Position numbers and translations under genes: made by a program. A stretch of 64,000 bases of DNA from the NCBI RefSeq assembly GCF_018596315.1, contig NZ_JAHEAG010000020.1, forward strand, positions 1-64,000, written 5' to 3'. The notes under the pieces were generated by a model. That model was not told the DNA's origin, made no database searches, and worked only from the letters and a program-made list of their open reading frames with translations. The stretch comes from Bradyrhizobium sp. SRL28. GTDB taxonomy: Bacteria; Pseudomonadota; Alphaproteobacteria; Rhizobiales; Xanthobacteraceae. How positions within the stretch are numbered: position 1 is the first letter of the stretch; every line of letters starts with the position of its first letter. Below are positions 1 to 8,858 of the stretch, piece after piece.

Positions 1-73
1 CGGGAGGCGCCGAGGCGGCGTCCGGCGCCTCCAGGTAACGACCGGATTTCGCTTTCTGATCGTCCAAGCTCAT
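1..73 (-). CDS. Partial hypothetical protein (N-terminus only)
   Basis: A reverse-strand ATG at 73 opens a frame that runs off the window start after 24 codons, beginning MSLDDQKAKSGRYLEAPDAA. An AAGGAG Shine-Dalgarno lies 12 nt upstream of the ATG, which supports a real start. Too little is present to assign a family. The 5' flank is the gene-poor stretch described next, so the gene probably has its own promoter there. Confidence 0.5.
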   Translation of the reverse strand, partial: MSLDDQKAKSGRYLEAPDAASAPP

Positions 74-653
74 GTCGCGGTTCGACTCCTTCGGGTGTTG
101 TACCGACTGATCGCTAATCACGCGGCAAATTACCTGAGCGTTCTAGTCTCTGCGGCGCGCTTCGCGCCGTCTTCGCTGCTACAACATCATTAAGCGCGAG
201 AAGCCAGCATCGCCACATAATGATAGCACGCATCGGATTCCCATCGAGTCGTGTGGCTTCTCGGCAACTTGTTCCGTACGGAGAAGAGGCTTTGGCGGGC
301 TCTCGGGTGCGCCGTGGAAGTTCTTCGAGATCACGATCGACGTAATGGTGAGCAGCACGGAGAATTACGGGATTCTCCGCGGCGCGATCCTAGTTGCGGC
401 TGAACTTTCTGTTTCTTCCCGAGCACCTCCGATCACGAACGTCGCGCTCCGACCGGATGCAAGCATCCCAACGAAGCCAAGCAGCAATGTCCGAACCGCG
501 TCAAAAAGCACACCTCAAGCAGCGAATGTTCGACGTGTGCTCTTCCCTGTGAATTCACCGCCATTAAACTTAACCAGCAATCTTAATCAGCGGTTTTTCT
601 TGCGGGGCACTGTAGCCGCGCTACCGTCGTCTCATCGGTCACGGAGGTGATCT
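74..653. other. Gene-poor stretch, no supported gene
   Basis: About 580 bases with no ORF I can support. An open frame at 345-650 has no recognisable domain and no ribosome binding site. The only structure seen is a perfect 10-bp inverted repeat, CGAGAAGCCA at 197-206 and TGGCTTCTCG at 254-263, with a 47-nt loop. The promoter of the reverse gene at 1-73 and that of the forward gene at 654 should lie here. Confidence 0.5.
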
Positions 654-878
654 ATGAGCGATAAGAAGACGAAGGCCGAGCTGCTCGAGATGCTGGCCGA
701 GGCGGTGCGCAATACGCAACCCCAGCCGGTCGGTAACACGCAACCCGAGCCTGTCCACGACCCGCAACCCGAGCGGAAACGTAAAACGCAATCCCGCAAA
801 ACGCGGCCAGCGTCGCAGCGCACGGCCAAAATCAAAAACGTTCGGGCATCTGCTAGCCGCAAGCAATGGCGTCGATAA
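654..878 (+). CDS. Small basic, repeat-containing hypothetical protein
   Basis: A 74-residue protein with a very strong ribosome binding site (GGAGGTGAT five bases before the ATG), so translation is credible. The N-terminus (MSDKKTKAELLEMLAEAV) looks like a short amphipathic helix. It is followed by imperfect repeats of the type NTQPQPV / NTQPEPV / DPQPE and a Lys/Arg-rich tail ending RKQWRR. No signal peptide or membrane segment is visible. The composition suggests a nucleic-acid- or acidic-partner-binding small protein, but no family is recognised. It is followed 16 bases later by another small gene on the same strand. Confidence 0.55.
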   Translation: MSDKKTKAELLEMLAEAVRNTQPQPVGNTQPEPVHDPQPERKRKTQSRKTRPASQRTAKIKNVRASASRKQWRR

Positions 879-894
879 TGCAGCCGAGGATTCC

Positions 895-1074
895 ATGATC
901 GATAAAATGACGAAAGACCCCGCACAACGACCGGCGGAAAAAGCTTTTCTACAAGCACAAAAGCGAAGGGCGGTAACTGAATACGAAAAAGCGCAGGAGG
1001 CCTTCCAAAAGAACTACGAACGATTGCGGGCTGAGCGATTAGCTAGGGAAGCCGCGAAGCCCAAAGAGAAATAG
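895..1074 (+). CDS. Small charged hypothetical protein, 59 aa
   Basis: An ORF of 59 codons plus stop beginning MIDKMTKDPAQRPAEKAF and ending REAAKPKEK. The whole chain is rich in Lys, Arg, Glu and Ala and is predicted by eye to be one long charged helix (EYEKAQEAFQKNYERLRAER). I recall similar short proteins being widespread in Bradyrhizobium, but cannot confirm this here. It lies 16 bases after the preceding small ORF and could be co-transcribed with it. No Shine-Dalgarno is obvious, and an internal ATG four codons in is an alternative start. Function unknown. Confidence 0.5.
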   Translation: MIDKMTKDPAQRPAEKAFLQAQKRRAVTEYEKAQEAFQKNYERLRAERLAREAAKPKEK

Positions 1075-1289
1075 CACCGTTGCTCCGTGGGTTACATGAA
1101 AGCGCTGGACGGCACTCTATATTGACGCGCCCTGGACTGCTCGTGACCGCAGAGCGCCCATACCCGCGTAGTTTCTCGCGCAGGTGGCCAGAGTCCGTTG
1201 TGGGGAGACGAAATTCCCGAGTGACAAGCGCATGTCTGCTTTAGCCTTCAAGAGCGGACATCTCTCGTTCTGTGAGTACACGCCCTAAT

Positions 1290-1502
1290 CTATGCGGCGC
1301 GGTCCGGCCGTGACATCCAGCTGATGATCGGCATCGCCGGCAGCACCCACCCGAGCCCCGCCACGACATAGAAGATCGCCTGCCGCAGGCCGGAATTGGC
1401 CAGCCATGGCGTCTGGGCGATGGTCATTCCCAATAGCGACCACACCACGACCAGCAACAGAAGTGCGATGGTTCCGAAGAATTTGCGGGTGCGTATCGTC
1501 AT
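1290..1502 (-). CDS. DUF2842 family membrane protein
   Basis: A 70-residue protein with two hydrophobic segments (about residues 9-29 and 41-62) and a short basic tail, matching the alphaproteobacterial DUF2842 family in length and pattern (WSLLGMTIAQ; FYVVAGLGWVLPAMPII). The function of the family is not known. It is divergent from ctaA with about 106 bases between the starts, an arrangement I know from related genomes and one that suggests a link to cytochrome oxidase or heme A biogenesis. That link is inference only. Confidence 0.75.
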   Translation of the reverse strand: MTIRTRKFFGTIALLLLVVVWSLLGMTIAQTPWLANSGLRQAIFYVVAGLGWVLPAMPIISWMSRPDRAA

Positions 1503-1608
1503 GGCGGATATGTGAGGCTCGTGGCGGGTTGCGCGCGGGAAGGGGCGGACTATAAGGGGCGCGCCAATTCAATCAAGCGCGCCTTTAAGGCTGGCCAAGA
1601 CGGGTTTT

Positions 1609-2700
1609 ATGACCGCTAGTTCCGCACAGCAGGCTCCGCATCTCCGCGCCGTCAGATGGTGGCTGATCGTGGTCGCCGCGCTGATCGCGGTCATGGTGCT
1701 GGTCGGCGGCGCCACGCGGCTGACCGAATCCGGACTATCGATCGTGGAGTGGAAGCCGGTCACCGGCACGCTGCCGCCGCTCAACGAGGCGCAATGGGCG
1801 CAGGCGTTCGAGGGCTACAAGGCCATCCCGCAATACCGCGAACTCAACGCCGGCATGAGCCTTGCGGAGTTCAAGACCATCTTCTGGTGGGAATGGAGCC
1901 ACCGCCTGCTCGGACGCGTAATCGGCGCGGTCTATCTGCTGCCGTTCCTGTACTTCCTGTGGCGCGGCGTGTTGAGCACTGAGCTCAAATGGCGGCTGTG
2001 GATTATATTCGCCCTTGGCGCGCTGCAGGGCGCGGTCGGCTGGTGGATGGTCTACTCAGGGCTAACGCAACGGACCGAGGTGTCCCAGTATCGGCTGGCG
2101 ACGCATCTGATGCTGGCCCTGTTCATTCTTGCCTCAATCGTCTGGACGCTGCGGCGGATGACGGCGCGCCCGCAGCCTATCGTCCCGATGCGGCTGAAGG
2201 TCTCCGGGGTGGCCTTGCTCGCCCTGACTTTCGTCCAGCTCTATTTTGGCGCGCTGGTCGCGGGCCTGCGGGCGGGCAGGGTGTACAACACCTGGCCGGA
2301 GATCGACGGCGCCTTCATTCCGTCGGCGGCGCGGCTGTGGTTCGAGGAGCCGTGGTGGCGCAATTTGTTCGACAACACGCTTACTGTGCAGTTCGAGCAC
2401 CGCATGACCGCCTATGCGCTGCTGATACTGGCGGTGCTTCATGCCATCGACGCCATGCGGTCACGGGCCGGCGCGGCCGTTATCGGCGGCGCGTGGTCGC
2501 TGGTGGCGGCGATCATTCTGCAGGCTGCGCTCGGCATCCTCACGCTGTTGCATCAGGTGCCGATCGATCTGGCGCTGGCGCATCAGGCTGTCGCAATCGT
2601 GGTGCTGACGCTTGTGGTCTTGCAGACCGAACGGCTGGTGGCACGCCGCGTCGAGCCCGACCGGCAAAAACTGATTCTGCCGCTCGGGCAACCCGGCTGA
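1609..2700 (+). CDS. ctaA: Heme A synthase (COX15/CtaA type)
   Basis: A 363-residue polytopic inner-membrane protein that oxidises the C8 methyl group of heme O to give heme A for aa3-type cytochrome oxidase. Seen in the sequence: an N-terminal helix followed by GGATRLTESGLSIVEWKPV, the hallmark of the family, then FWWEWSHRLLGR with a heme-ligand His, later FEHRMTAYALL and a C-terminal LLHQVPIDLALAHQAVA carrying further conserved His residues. About eight membrane segments are apparent. The start is the first ATG, with only a weak Shine-Dalgarno. No other oxidase gene is in the window, so it stands alone apart from the divergent DUF2842 gene. Confidence 0.93.
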   Translation: MTASSAQQAPHLRAVRWWLIVVAALIAVMVLVGGATRLTESGLSIVEWKPVTGTLPPLNEAQWAQAFEGYKAIPQYRELNAGMSLAEFKTIFWWEWSHRLLGRVIGAVYLLPFLYFLWRGVLSTELKWRLWIIFALGALQGAVGWWMVYSGLTQRTEVSQYRLATHLMLALFILASIVWTLRRMTARPQPIVPMRLKVSGVALLALTFVQLYFGALVAGLRAGRVYNTWPEIDGAFIPSAARLWFEEPWWRNLFDNTLTVQFEHRMTAYALLILAVLHAIDAMRSRAGAAVIGGAWSLVAAIILQAALGILTLLHQVPIDLALAHQAVAIVVLTLVVLQTERLVARRVEPDRQKLILPLGQPG

Positions 2701-2852
2701 AATTGAGCAATTCTAATCTGTCGGCATTTGCGGGAAGTGCCCGATTTGCAGGGGTTTCTTGTTGCACGACGCCCCTGACGCGTTTGTGTGGGGCCGCACC
2801 GCTTTACTTGGATGGTTTGAACGATAAAACGAAACAAAAATGGGTTCGTTTC

Positions 2853-3662
2853 ATGTCGTCAGCATTCATCCAGGCCGCCGTCATCCTGCTCCGCGAGGGG
2901 CTCGAAGCCATGCTCGTGATCGCAGCGCTGGCGGGCTATCTGACCAAAGCCGGCGCCGGTCATCGCATTAAGGCGCTATATGGCGGCGCGCTCGTCGCTG
3001 TGGCGGCCAGCTTCGTTGCGGCCTGGTTGTTTGCGGTGCTGAACTCGGGCGACCACAGCGACGTCCTGGAAGGCATAATCATTTTGCTTGCCGCCGCCCT
3101 GATGCTCTACGTCAGCGGTTGGCTGATGGTGAAGCAGGATCCCCGTGGATGGCAGGATTACCTCGCGCACAAGGCTGATCAGGCGTTGTCACAGGATACG
3201 ATATGGGCGGTCGGCGCGTTGGCCTTCTTTGCGGTCTTTCGCGAGGGCGCGGAGACCGTCTTGTTCATCAACGCGCTCGCCAAGACCGAAGGCGGCTGGA
3301 GCGCGGGCCTGTTCGCCGGCCTTGCCGCGGCAGCGGCAGGCCTCGCCGTGCTGTTCTATTTCATCAACATGATTGCGCGGAAGCTTCCGCTGCGGCCGCT
3401 GTTCATCGTTACCTCGGCATTCCTGTTCGTGATGGCGATCAAGTTCATCGGCGAGGCCGTGCAGGAGTTCCAGGAACAGGCGATCATCACGGTGACCGAG
3501 GCCAAGGGCTCGGCCTTCCTGAGCGCGATCGGCCTCAATCCTTCCGTGGAAGCGCTGTCGATCCAGGGCCTGGTCATCCTGTTTGCGCTGGCGAGTTATT
3601 CGGTGGTCCAGCGCAACAACCGCCTGATGCGCGAGGATAAGGCCATGCGCGCGGCCGAGTAA
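2853..3662 (+). CDS. FTR1-family high-affinity iron permease
   Basis: A 269-residue membrane protein beginning MSSAFIQAAVILLREGLEAM. It has the two REXXE motifs that define the FTR1/EfeU iron permeases: REGLE near residue 14 and REGAE near residue 130. About seven hydrophobic segments are visible. In the family these Glu residues carry iron across the inner membrane. The open frame continues far upstream, but only the ATG at 2853 gives the canonical N-terminus. No efeO/efeB partner is adjacent, so it may work alone or with partners elsewhere. The 152-base gap after ctaA holds an imperfect CAGGGG…CCCCTG repeat but no clear iron-response box. Confidence 0.88.
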   Translation: MSSAFIQAAVILLREGLEAMLVIAALAGYLTKAGAGHRIKALYGGALVAVAASFVAAWLFAVLNSGDHSDVLEGIIILLAAALMLYVSGWLMVKQDPRGWQDYLAHKADQALSQDTIWAVGALAFFAVFREGAETVLFINALAKTEGGWSAGLFAGLAAAAAGLAVLFYFINMIARKLPLRPLFIVTSAFLFVMAIKFIGEAVQEFQEQAIITVTEAKGSAFLSAIGLNPSVEALSIQGLVILFALASYSVVQRNNRLMREDKAMRAAE

Positions 3663-3671
3663 TCCGCCGCG

Positions 3672-4541
3672 CTACGCTGCCTGCCGATTGAGTCCGAGAT
3701 AGTCGAGCCCGATATCGAGCGCGGCGGAGCTGTGGGTCAGCCAGCCCGCGGAAATCAGGTCGACGCAGGTCGCGGCGATCGCTTTGGCAGTCTCGGCGGT
3801 GATGCGGCCGGAGGCTTCCGTGATCGCCCGGCCGCCGGTCATCGCCACCGCCTGCCGCAGTTCCTCGACCGTCATGTTGTCGAGCAGGACGGCATCCACG
3901 CCGATCGCAAGCGCCTGTTCGAGTTGCGACAGCGTATCAACCTCGACCTCGATCTTGACGAGATGGCCGGCATGCGCTCTTGCGCGCTCGATCGCGGTTC
4001 TGACATCGCCGGCCAGCGCGATGTGGTTGTCCTTGATCAGGATGGCGTCGTCGAGGCCGAAGCGGTGATTGCTGCCGCCGCCGGCGCGGACCGCGTATTT
4101 TTCCAGCGTGCGCAATCCGGGCGTGGTCTTGCGGGTACAGACGATGCGCGCCTTGGTGCCTTGCGCTGCCGACACCAGCGAGGCCGTCGCGGTGGCCACG
4201 CCGCTGAGATGGCAGAGGAAGTTCAGCGCCGTCCGCTCGCCGGTCAGCAGCCCGCGCGCCGGTCCCTCGATGGCGGCGATCACATCTCCCGGCGCCACCA
4301 CGCTGCCGTCAGGCCGTTCGGCGATGAGCCGGATGGCAGGATTCACGAGCTGAAATGCACAGCGCGCGATGTCGAGCCCGGCCACGACGCCGGGCTGGCG
4401 CGCCCGCAGCATCAGCGAAGACTGCTTGTCGGCAGGGACGATCGCATCGGCGGTGATGTCGCCGGCGCGTCCGAGGTCTTCGAGCAGGGCAGTTCGAACC
4501 AGCGGCTCGTACATGAGAGGCAGAAGCGGCGTAAGTGTCAC
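3672..4541 (-). CDS. nadC: Nicotinate-nucleotide pyrophosphorylase (carboxylating)
   Basis: A 289-residue quinolinate phosphoribosyltransferase: quinolinate plus PRPP gives nicotinate mononucleotide and CO2, the third step of NAD de novo synthesis. Conserved segments include EDLGRAGDITADAIVP, the substrate-binding RKTTPGLRTLEKYAV, RFGLDDAILIKDNHI, and LLDNMT in the barrel. The start is GTG at 4541. Its GTGA overlaps the nadB stop by four bases, which argues for translational coupling and settles the start. It is the last gene of nadQ-nadA-nadB-nadC and converges on the iron permease gene with a 9-base gap. Confidence 0.95.
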   Translation of the reverse strand: MTLTPLLPLMYEPLVRTALLEDLGRAGDITADAIVPADKQSSLMLRARQPGVVAGLDIARCAFQLVNPAIRLIAERPDGSVVAPGDVIAAIEGPARGLLTGERTALNFLCHLSGVATATASLVSAAQGTKARIVCTRKTTPGLRTLEKYAVRAGGGSNHRFGLDDAILIKDNHIALAGDVRTAIERARAHAGHLVKIEVEVDTLSQLEQALAIGVDAVLLDNMTVEELRQAVAMTGGRAITEASGRITAETAKAIAATCVDLISAGWLTHSSAALDIGLDYLGLNRQAA

Positions 4542-6090
4542 GGCTGGGCACTCCCGACAGACAGAGATGATCCGGATTCAACGATGTCGCGGGCGACGTC
4601 GAGTGCGCCGGCGAGCGAGAGGGAAGACGGCGCTGCCGAGGGCAGGGCGTCAGGGAAGTCAGTCCGATAATGTCCGCCGCGGCTTTCGTCGCGCCGCCAG
4701 GCGGCGACCGCGATCATCAATCCAACCAGCGCTGGATCGGCTGCCGCGCTACGGCCGTTGGCGAGCGGATAGAGGCTGCGAATCGCGCGTTCGATTCCAT
4801 GTCGGTCACGGAGCACGCCGAGGCCTTGCGAAAGGATCGGCCGCACGGCGGCAGGGTCGGATGCGGGAGGAAGCGCATCGGCAGCGCGCGTTTTCAGCGG
4901 GCCGCCGCTCGCGCGCTGGACGCTCTCCGCAACCCATTGCGCGCAGACGATCGCTTCCATCAGCGAATTGCTGGCGAGCCGGTTGGCGCCATGCAGCCCG
5001 GTGCGGCTGACCTCGCCGCAGGCCCAGAGGCCACCCACGGTGCTGCGGCCTTCGATATCCACGGATATCCCGCCCATGTGGTAATGCACCGCCGGCCGGA
5101 CCGGTATCGGATCGGTCGTGGGATCGATCCCCGCCATTTTGCAGAAGGCGGAAATGACGGGATAGCGATTCGCAAATTCCGCTCCCGGATGTTTCCGCGC
5201 GTCGAGGAAGACGCGATGTCCCTCCGCGCGGTGGCGCCAGACCGCGCGCGCGACAATGTCGCGGGCCGCAAGCTCGGCGCCAGGCTGGTCCGCCATGAAG
5301 CGTTTTCCGGTGTCGTCGATCAGGATCGCGCCGTCACCGCGTACGGCCTCGGTGACCAACGGCATCGGACGTGACGGCCCGTCGAAGGCAGTCGGGTGAA
5401 ACTGGACGAACTCGAGATCGGAGAGCAGCGCCCCCGCACGTGCCGCGAGCGCCAGCCCCTGACCGAAGCAACCCGCAGGATTTGTGCTGTCCAGAAACAG
5501 GCCGCCGATTCCACCTGTGGCGATCACGACGCGACCGGTGTCGATCACCAGCGGACCGTGCGCGTTCACCGCGAGTACGCCCTTGATGGCATTGTCTTCG
5601 ACGATCAGGCTGCGCGCCTCGACGCCTTCAAGCAGGGTAATCGACGGGCAGCGGCGCACCGCTGCGATCAGCGCACGCATGATCTCGCGGCCCGTGCCGT
5701 CGCCGGTCGCGTGCACAATCCGGTTGCGGCCGTGTGCGGCTTCCAGGCCGAGCCGCCAGCCGCCGTCCGCCCGCCGGTCGAAGGCGACACCAAGTCTGGC
5801 GAGATGCTCGACCGCCGCCGGTGCGGCGTGAACGATCCGATGCGCGACGGCCTCGTCGCACAGACCCGTGCCAGCGGCCAGCGTATCGGCCAGATGCAGG
5901 GCAGGGTCGTCATCCCCGCCCATCGCTGCGGCAAGCCCGCCCTGCGCCCACAGGCTCGACGCTTCCGCACCAAGCGGCGCCTTCGACAGCAGCAACACCG
6001 GTTCGGGCGCCATCTGCAGCGCCGTCATCAATCCGGCCGCACCGCCGCCGATGATGACAGGACGGTTGTTGAGCGCTGAAATCTCCGTGC

Positions 6091-6094
<4 letters not shown>
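4538..6094 (-). CDS. nadB: L-aspartate oxidase
   Basis: A 518-residue flavoprotein that oxidises L-aspartate to iminoaspartate, the first step of NAD de novo synthesis. The N-terminus MSTEISALNNRPVIIGGGAA contains the FAD-binding GxGxxG. WAQGGLAAAMG and RPAVHYHMGGISVD are typical family motifs. A longer open frame exists upstream, but the ATG at 6094 sits in a 4-base ATGA overlap with the nadA stop and gives the normal N-terminus. Oxidation in the absence of O2 can use fumarate in this family. The gene overlaps nadC as well, so nadABC is a tightly coupled unit. Confidence 0.95.
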
Positions 6095-7077
<983 letters not shown>

Positions 7078-7078
7078 T

Positions 7079-7097
7079 TATACTCTCCTTGAGTATA
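7079..7097 (-). promoter_or_regulatory. Putative NadQ operator, site 1, containing the nadA Shine-Dalgarno
   Basis: Perfect inverted repeat TATACTC-N5-GAGTATA. The reverse-strand AAGGAG (7085-7090) that serves nadA lies across its centre. The adjacent regulator gene nadQ makes this the obvious operator. A bound protein would block the start region, and the transcript could also fold into a 7-bp hairpin around the Shine-Dalgarno. The symmetry is directly seen; binding is inferred. Confidence 0.7.
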
Positions 7098-7105
7098 TAT
7101 TGGCT

Positions 7106-7124
7106 TATACTTATCCTGAGCATA
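7106..7124 (-). promoter_or_regulatory. Putative NadQ operator, site 2 (degenerate copy)
   Basis: TATACTT-N5-GAGCATA, the same 7-5-7 architecture as site 1 with two mismatches between its arms, placed 27 bases further upstream. The two copies fill most of the gap between nadQ and nadA and suggest cooperative binding of two regulator dimers. Inferred from sequence symmetry only. Confidence 0.55.
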
Positions 7125-7131
7125 ACCGATG

Positions 7132-8088
7132 TCAAGTGCGCGAAAGCGGGAGCTTGGTTCCGACGACCGCCCGTTCCGCCAGCACGCCATGGCGGAACCG
7201 GAATAATTTGGCGGGGCGGCCGACGGTATCGGCGGCGATTGCGCCAGTTTCCTCAACGAGTTGCTGCTGCTCGATCAGGCGGCGAAAGTTCTGCTTGTGC
7301 ACCAGCCGGCCTGCAAGCGCCTCAACACTGCGTTGCAGTTGCAGCAGGGTGAATTCCGATGGCATCAGTTCGAACACCACGGGACGGTATTTGATCTTGG
7401 CGCGCAGCCTCGCGATCCCCGTTGCGAGAATGCGGCGGTGATCTCCACTCATCGGCCGGCCGGGAATGACGGCGGCGGCGCTTGCCCCGTCGCGCACGGC
7501 TTCTGGGACCAAGCCGGCTTCGTAGAGCAGTTCATAGCGCTGCAGGACCAGTTCCTCGTTCCATTCGCGCTCGTCGAGGCCAAACGTGATGGCGACGCGC
7601 TGCCAGCGTTCGCGTTGCAGGCTGGCGGTAGCTGCGGATTTTGACCACGCCCGCAGCCGCGACGCCAATGTCTTCGCCAGCGTGGCGGGAAGACCGGAGC
7701 GTTGATCCTCCCAGGGGAAATACTCGTACCAGCCGGACCAATGGGCCTCAAAGCCATGGCCGACCTTGTCCTCGCGGGTCAAGCCCAGATAGCTGATCGA
7801 GATCGAATGCGGCGACTTGGCATCTCCGGCCCGCCCGCGATCGGCGAACGTGTAGAGCTGCTCGACATAGCCGAGCGGATGGCCGGTCTGCGCCTCGACC
7901 CATGCCCGCAATCCCGTCTGCAGCGAACGGTGTGCGAATTCGAACGGGCCGCTCGGCAGCGCGCCGGCGTTGGCGATGGTCATGATCTTGGGTTCGCCGT
8001 CGGTGACGGCGACGAGGACGGCGACCAGGTCCGCCGTGGTCGCATTGGCAGCGCCCGTTTTGCTGGCTTTCCGCGATACCCCTGCCAC
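7132..8088 (-). CDS. nadQ: NadQ-type transcriptional regulator (Nudix-like domain plus winged helix)
   Basis: About 318 residues. The N-terminal part (VAVLVAVTDGEPKIMTI…GPFEFAHRSLQTGLRAWVEAQ) resembles a Nudix-like ligand domain that has lost a clear Nudix box. The C-terminal part (FELMPSEFTLLQLQRSVEAL…LVHKQNFRRLIE…VGRPAKLFRFR) resembles the winged-helix end of NrtR/NadQ regulators. In alphaproteobacteria NadQ is a predicted repressor of nadABC, and here it directly precedes nadA with paired operators between them. No good ATG gives the family N-terminus; GTG at 8088 is my choice and TTG at 8118 an alternative. The longer frame would run into the gene upstream. Confidence 0.75.
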   Translation of the reverse strand: MAGVSRKASKTGAANATTADLVAVLVAVTDGEPKIMTIANAGALPSGPFEFAHRSLQTGLRAWVEAQTGHPLGYVEQLYTFADRGRAGDAKSPHSISISYLGLTREDKVGHGFEAHWSGWYEYFPWEDQRSGLPATLAKTLASRLRAWSKSAATASLQRERWQRVAITFGLDEREWNEELVLQRYELLYEAGLVPEAVRDGASAAAVIPGRPMSGDHRRILATGIARLRAKIKYRPVVFELMPSEFTLLQLQRSVEALAGRLVHKQNFRRLIEQQQLVEETGAIAADTVGRPAKLFRFRHGVLAERAVVGTKLPLSRT

Positions 8089-8125
8089 GTCGGTCGTCCG
8101 TCTCCGTTGTTTGGTCAATGCGCGT

Positions 8126-8647
8126 TTAGCAATATCCGTACACGCCGCAAGCGTATGGCAGGCGATTCCAGTACGGCTCATAGGGGCCGCCATAATAGGG
8201 GCCGTCATAACTGTAGGAATGACTGGTGCCGTAGTAGCCGGGCAGTGTCGATGATCCCGGCAAGAGCGGCGTGCCGAAGATGCGCGGCGCATAGGCCTTG
8301 ATGCCGGTCGGCACGAGCACCTCTTCTTCGACCACCAAGGTACGGCCGCGCCGCACATAAAGGGGAGGCGCCGGCGGGGCAACCGTGGTGCGATAATTGT
8401 AATGCGCACGCGGCAAGCCCGGCGGCAACTGGCTGGCGGCCCGGAACGCGGCGCGCCTGCCGGCGGCTTTTTTTTCGGTGCGCTTCGTCGCGGCCGGATT
8501 CTCGGCGGGCTTGGCGGCGGCAGGAGGGTCGGCCGGCTTCACTGCTGTCGGGCCATCGGCGGCCTTGGCGGCTCCGGGGCTCTCGTCGGCCGCAGCGGTT
8601 CCGACCGCGAAAATCGCGACCAGAAACGGTGTCATCCAGCGCAGCAT
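8126..8647 (-). CDS. Exported Ala/Pro-rich, Tyr/Gly-tailed hypothetical protein
   Basis: A 173-residue protein with a Sec signal peptide (MLRWMTPFLVAIFAVGTAAA, cleavage near residue 20). After it comes an Ala/Pro/Lys linker with repeated AAKPA units (about 22-65). The central part is VVEEEVLVPTGIKAYAPRIF, and the C-terminus is rich in Tyr and Gly, ending YACGVYGYC with two Cys. The linker plus compact tail suggests a periplasmic or surface-associated protein. No family is recognised. It is on the nad strand, 37 bases upstream of nadQ, so read-through is possible but no functional link is evident. Confidence 0.7.
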   Translation of the reverse strand: MLRWMTPFLVAIFAVGTAAADESPGAAKAADGPTAVKPADPPAAAKPAENPAATKRTEKKAAGRRAAFRAASQLPPGLPRAHYNYRTTVAPPAPPLYVRRGRTLVVEEEVLVPTGIKAYAPRIFGTPLLPGSSTLPGYYGTSHSYSYDGPYYGGPYEPYWNRLPYACGVYGYC

Positions 8648-8734
8648 CGTTGGCTCCGAATCATCGAGGGCGGCTCAGCGCCACTTTATGCCGGAATGAG
8701 CATTAACGAGAGGCTTGTCATTTCGAACGTTCGC

Positions 8735-8820
8735 CGTCATGGCCGGGCTTGTCCCGGCCATCCACGTCTTCCTTGGCGGCTTCTGAGACGTGGATGCCCG
8801 GGACGAGCCCGGGCATGACG
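8735..8820. repeat. Intergenic palindromic repeat, 35-bp arms
   Basis: Arms at 8735-8769 and 8786-8820 match in 32 of 35 positions as inverted complements, with a 16-base loop. Each arm carries its own smaller palindrome (GGCCGGGcttgtCCCGGCC type). This resembles dispersed palindromes I know from Bradyrhizobium intergenic regions. It lies downstream of metZ, between it and the gene for the exported Ala/Pro-rich protein, and may act as a transcript-end or stability hairpin. Confidence 0.8.
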
Positions 8821-8858
8821 AGTTTTCCCTGCAGATACTTGCGTACCGCCAAAGGCGC

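Noticed and set aside
345..650. Forward open frame of 101 codons
   Set aside because: No Shine-Dalgarno, no recognisable domain, Ser/Pro/Arg-rich chain as expected for random GC-rich sequence, and it ends just before the well-supported small gene at 654.
1989..2852. Forward frame upstream of the iron permease
   Set aside because: Overlaps ctaA in another frame; the FTR1 homology begins only at 2853.
2701..2852. Irr or Fur box before the iron permease
   Set aside because: Only a partial TTCTAA half-site is present; no convincing inverted or direct repeat of a known iron-response element.
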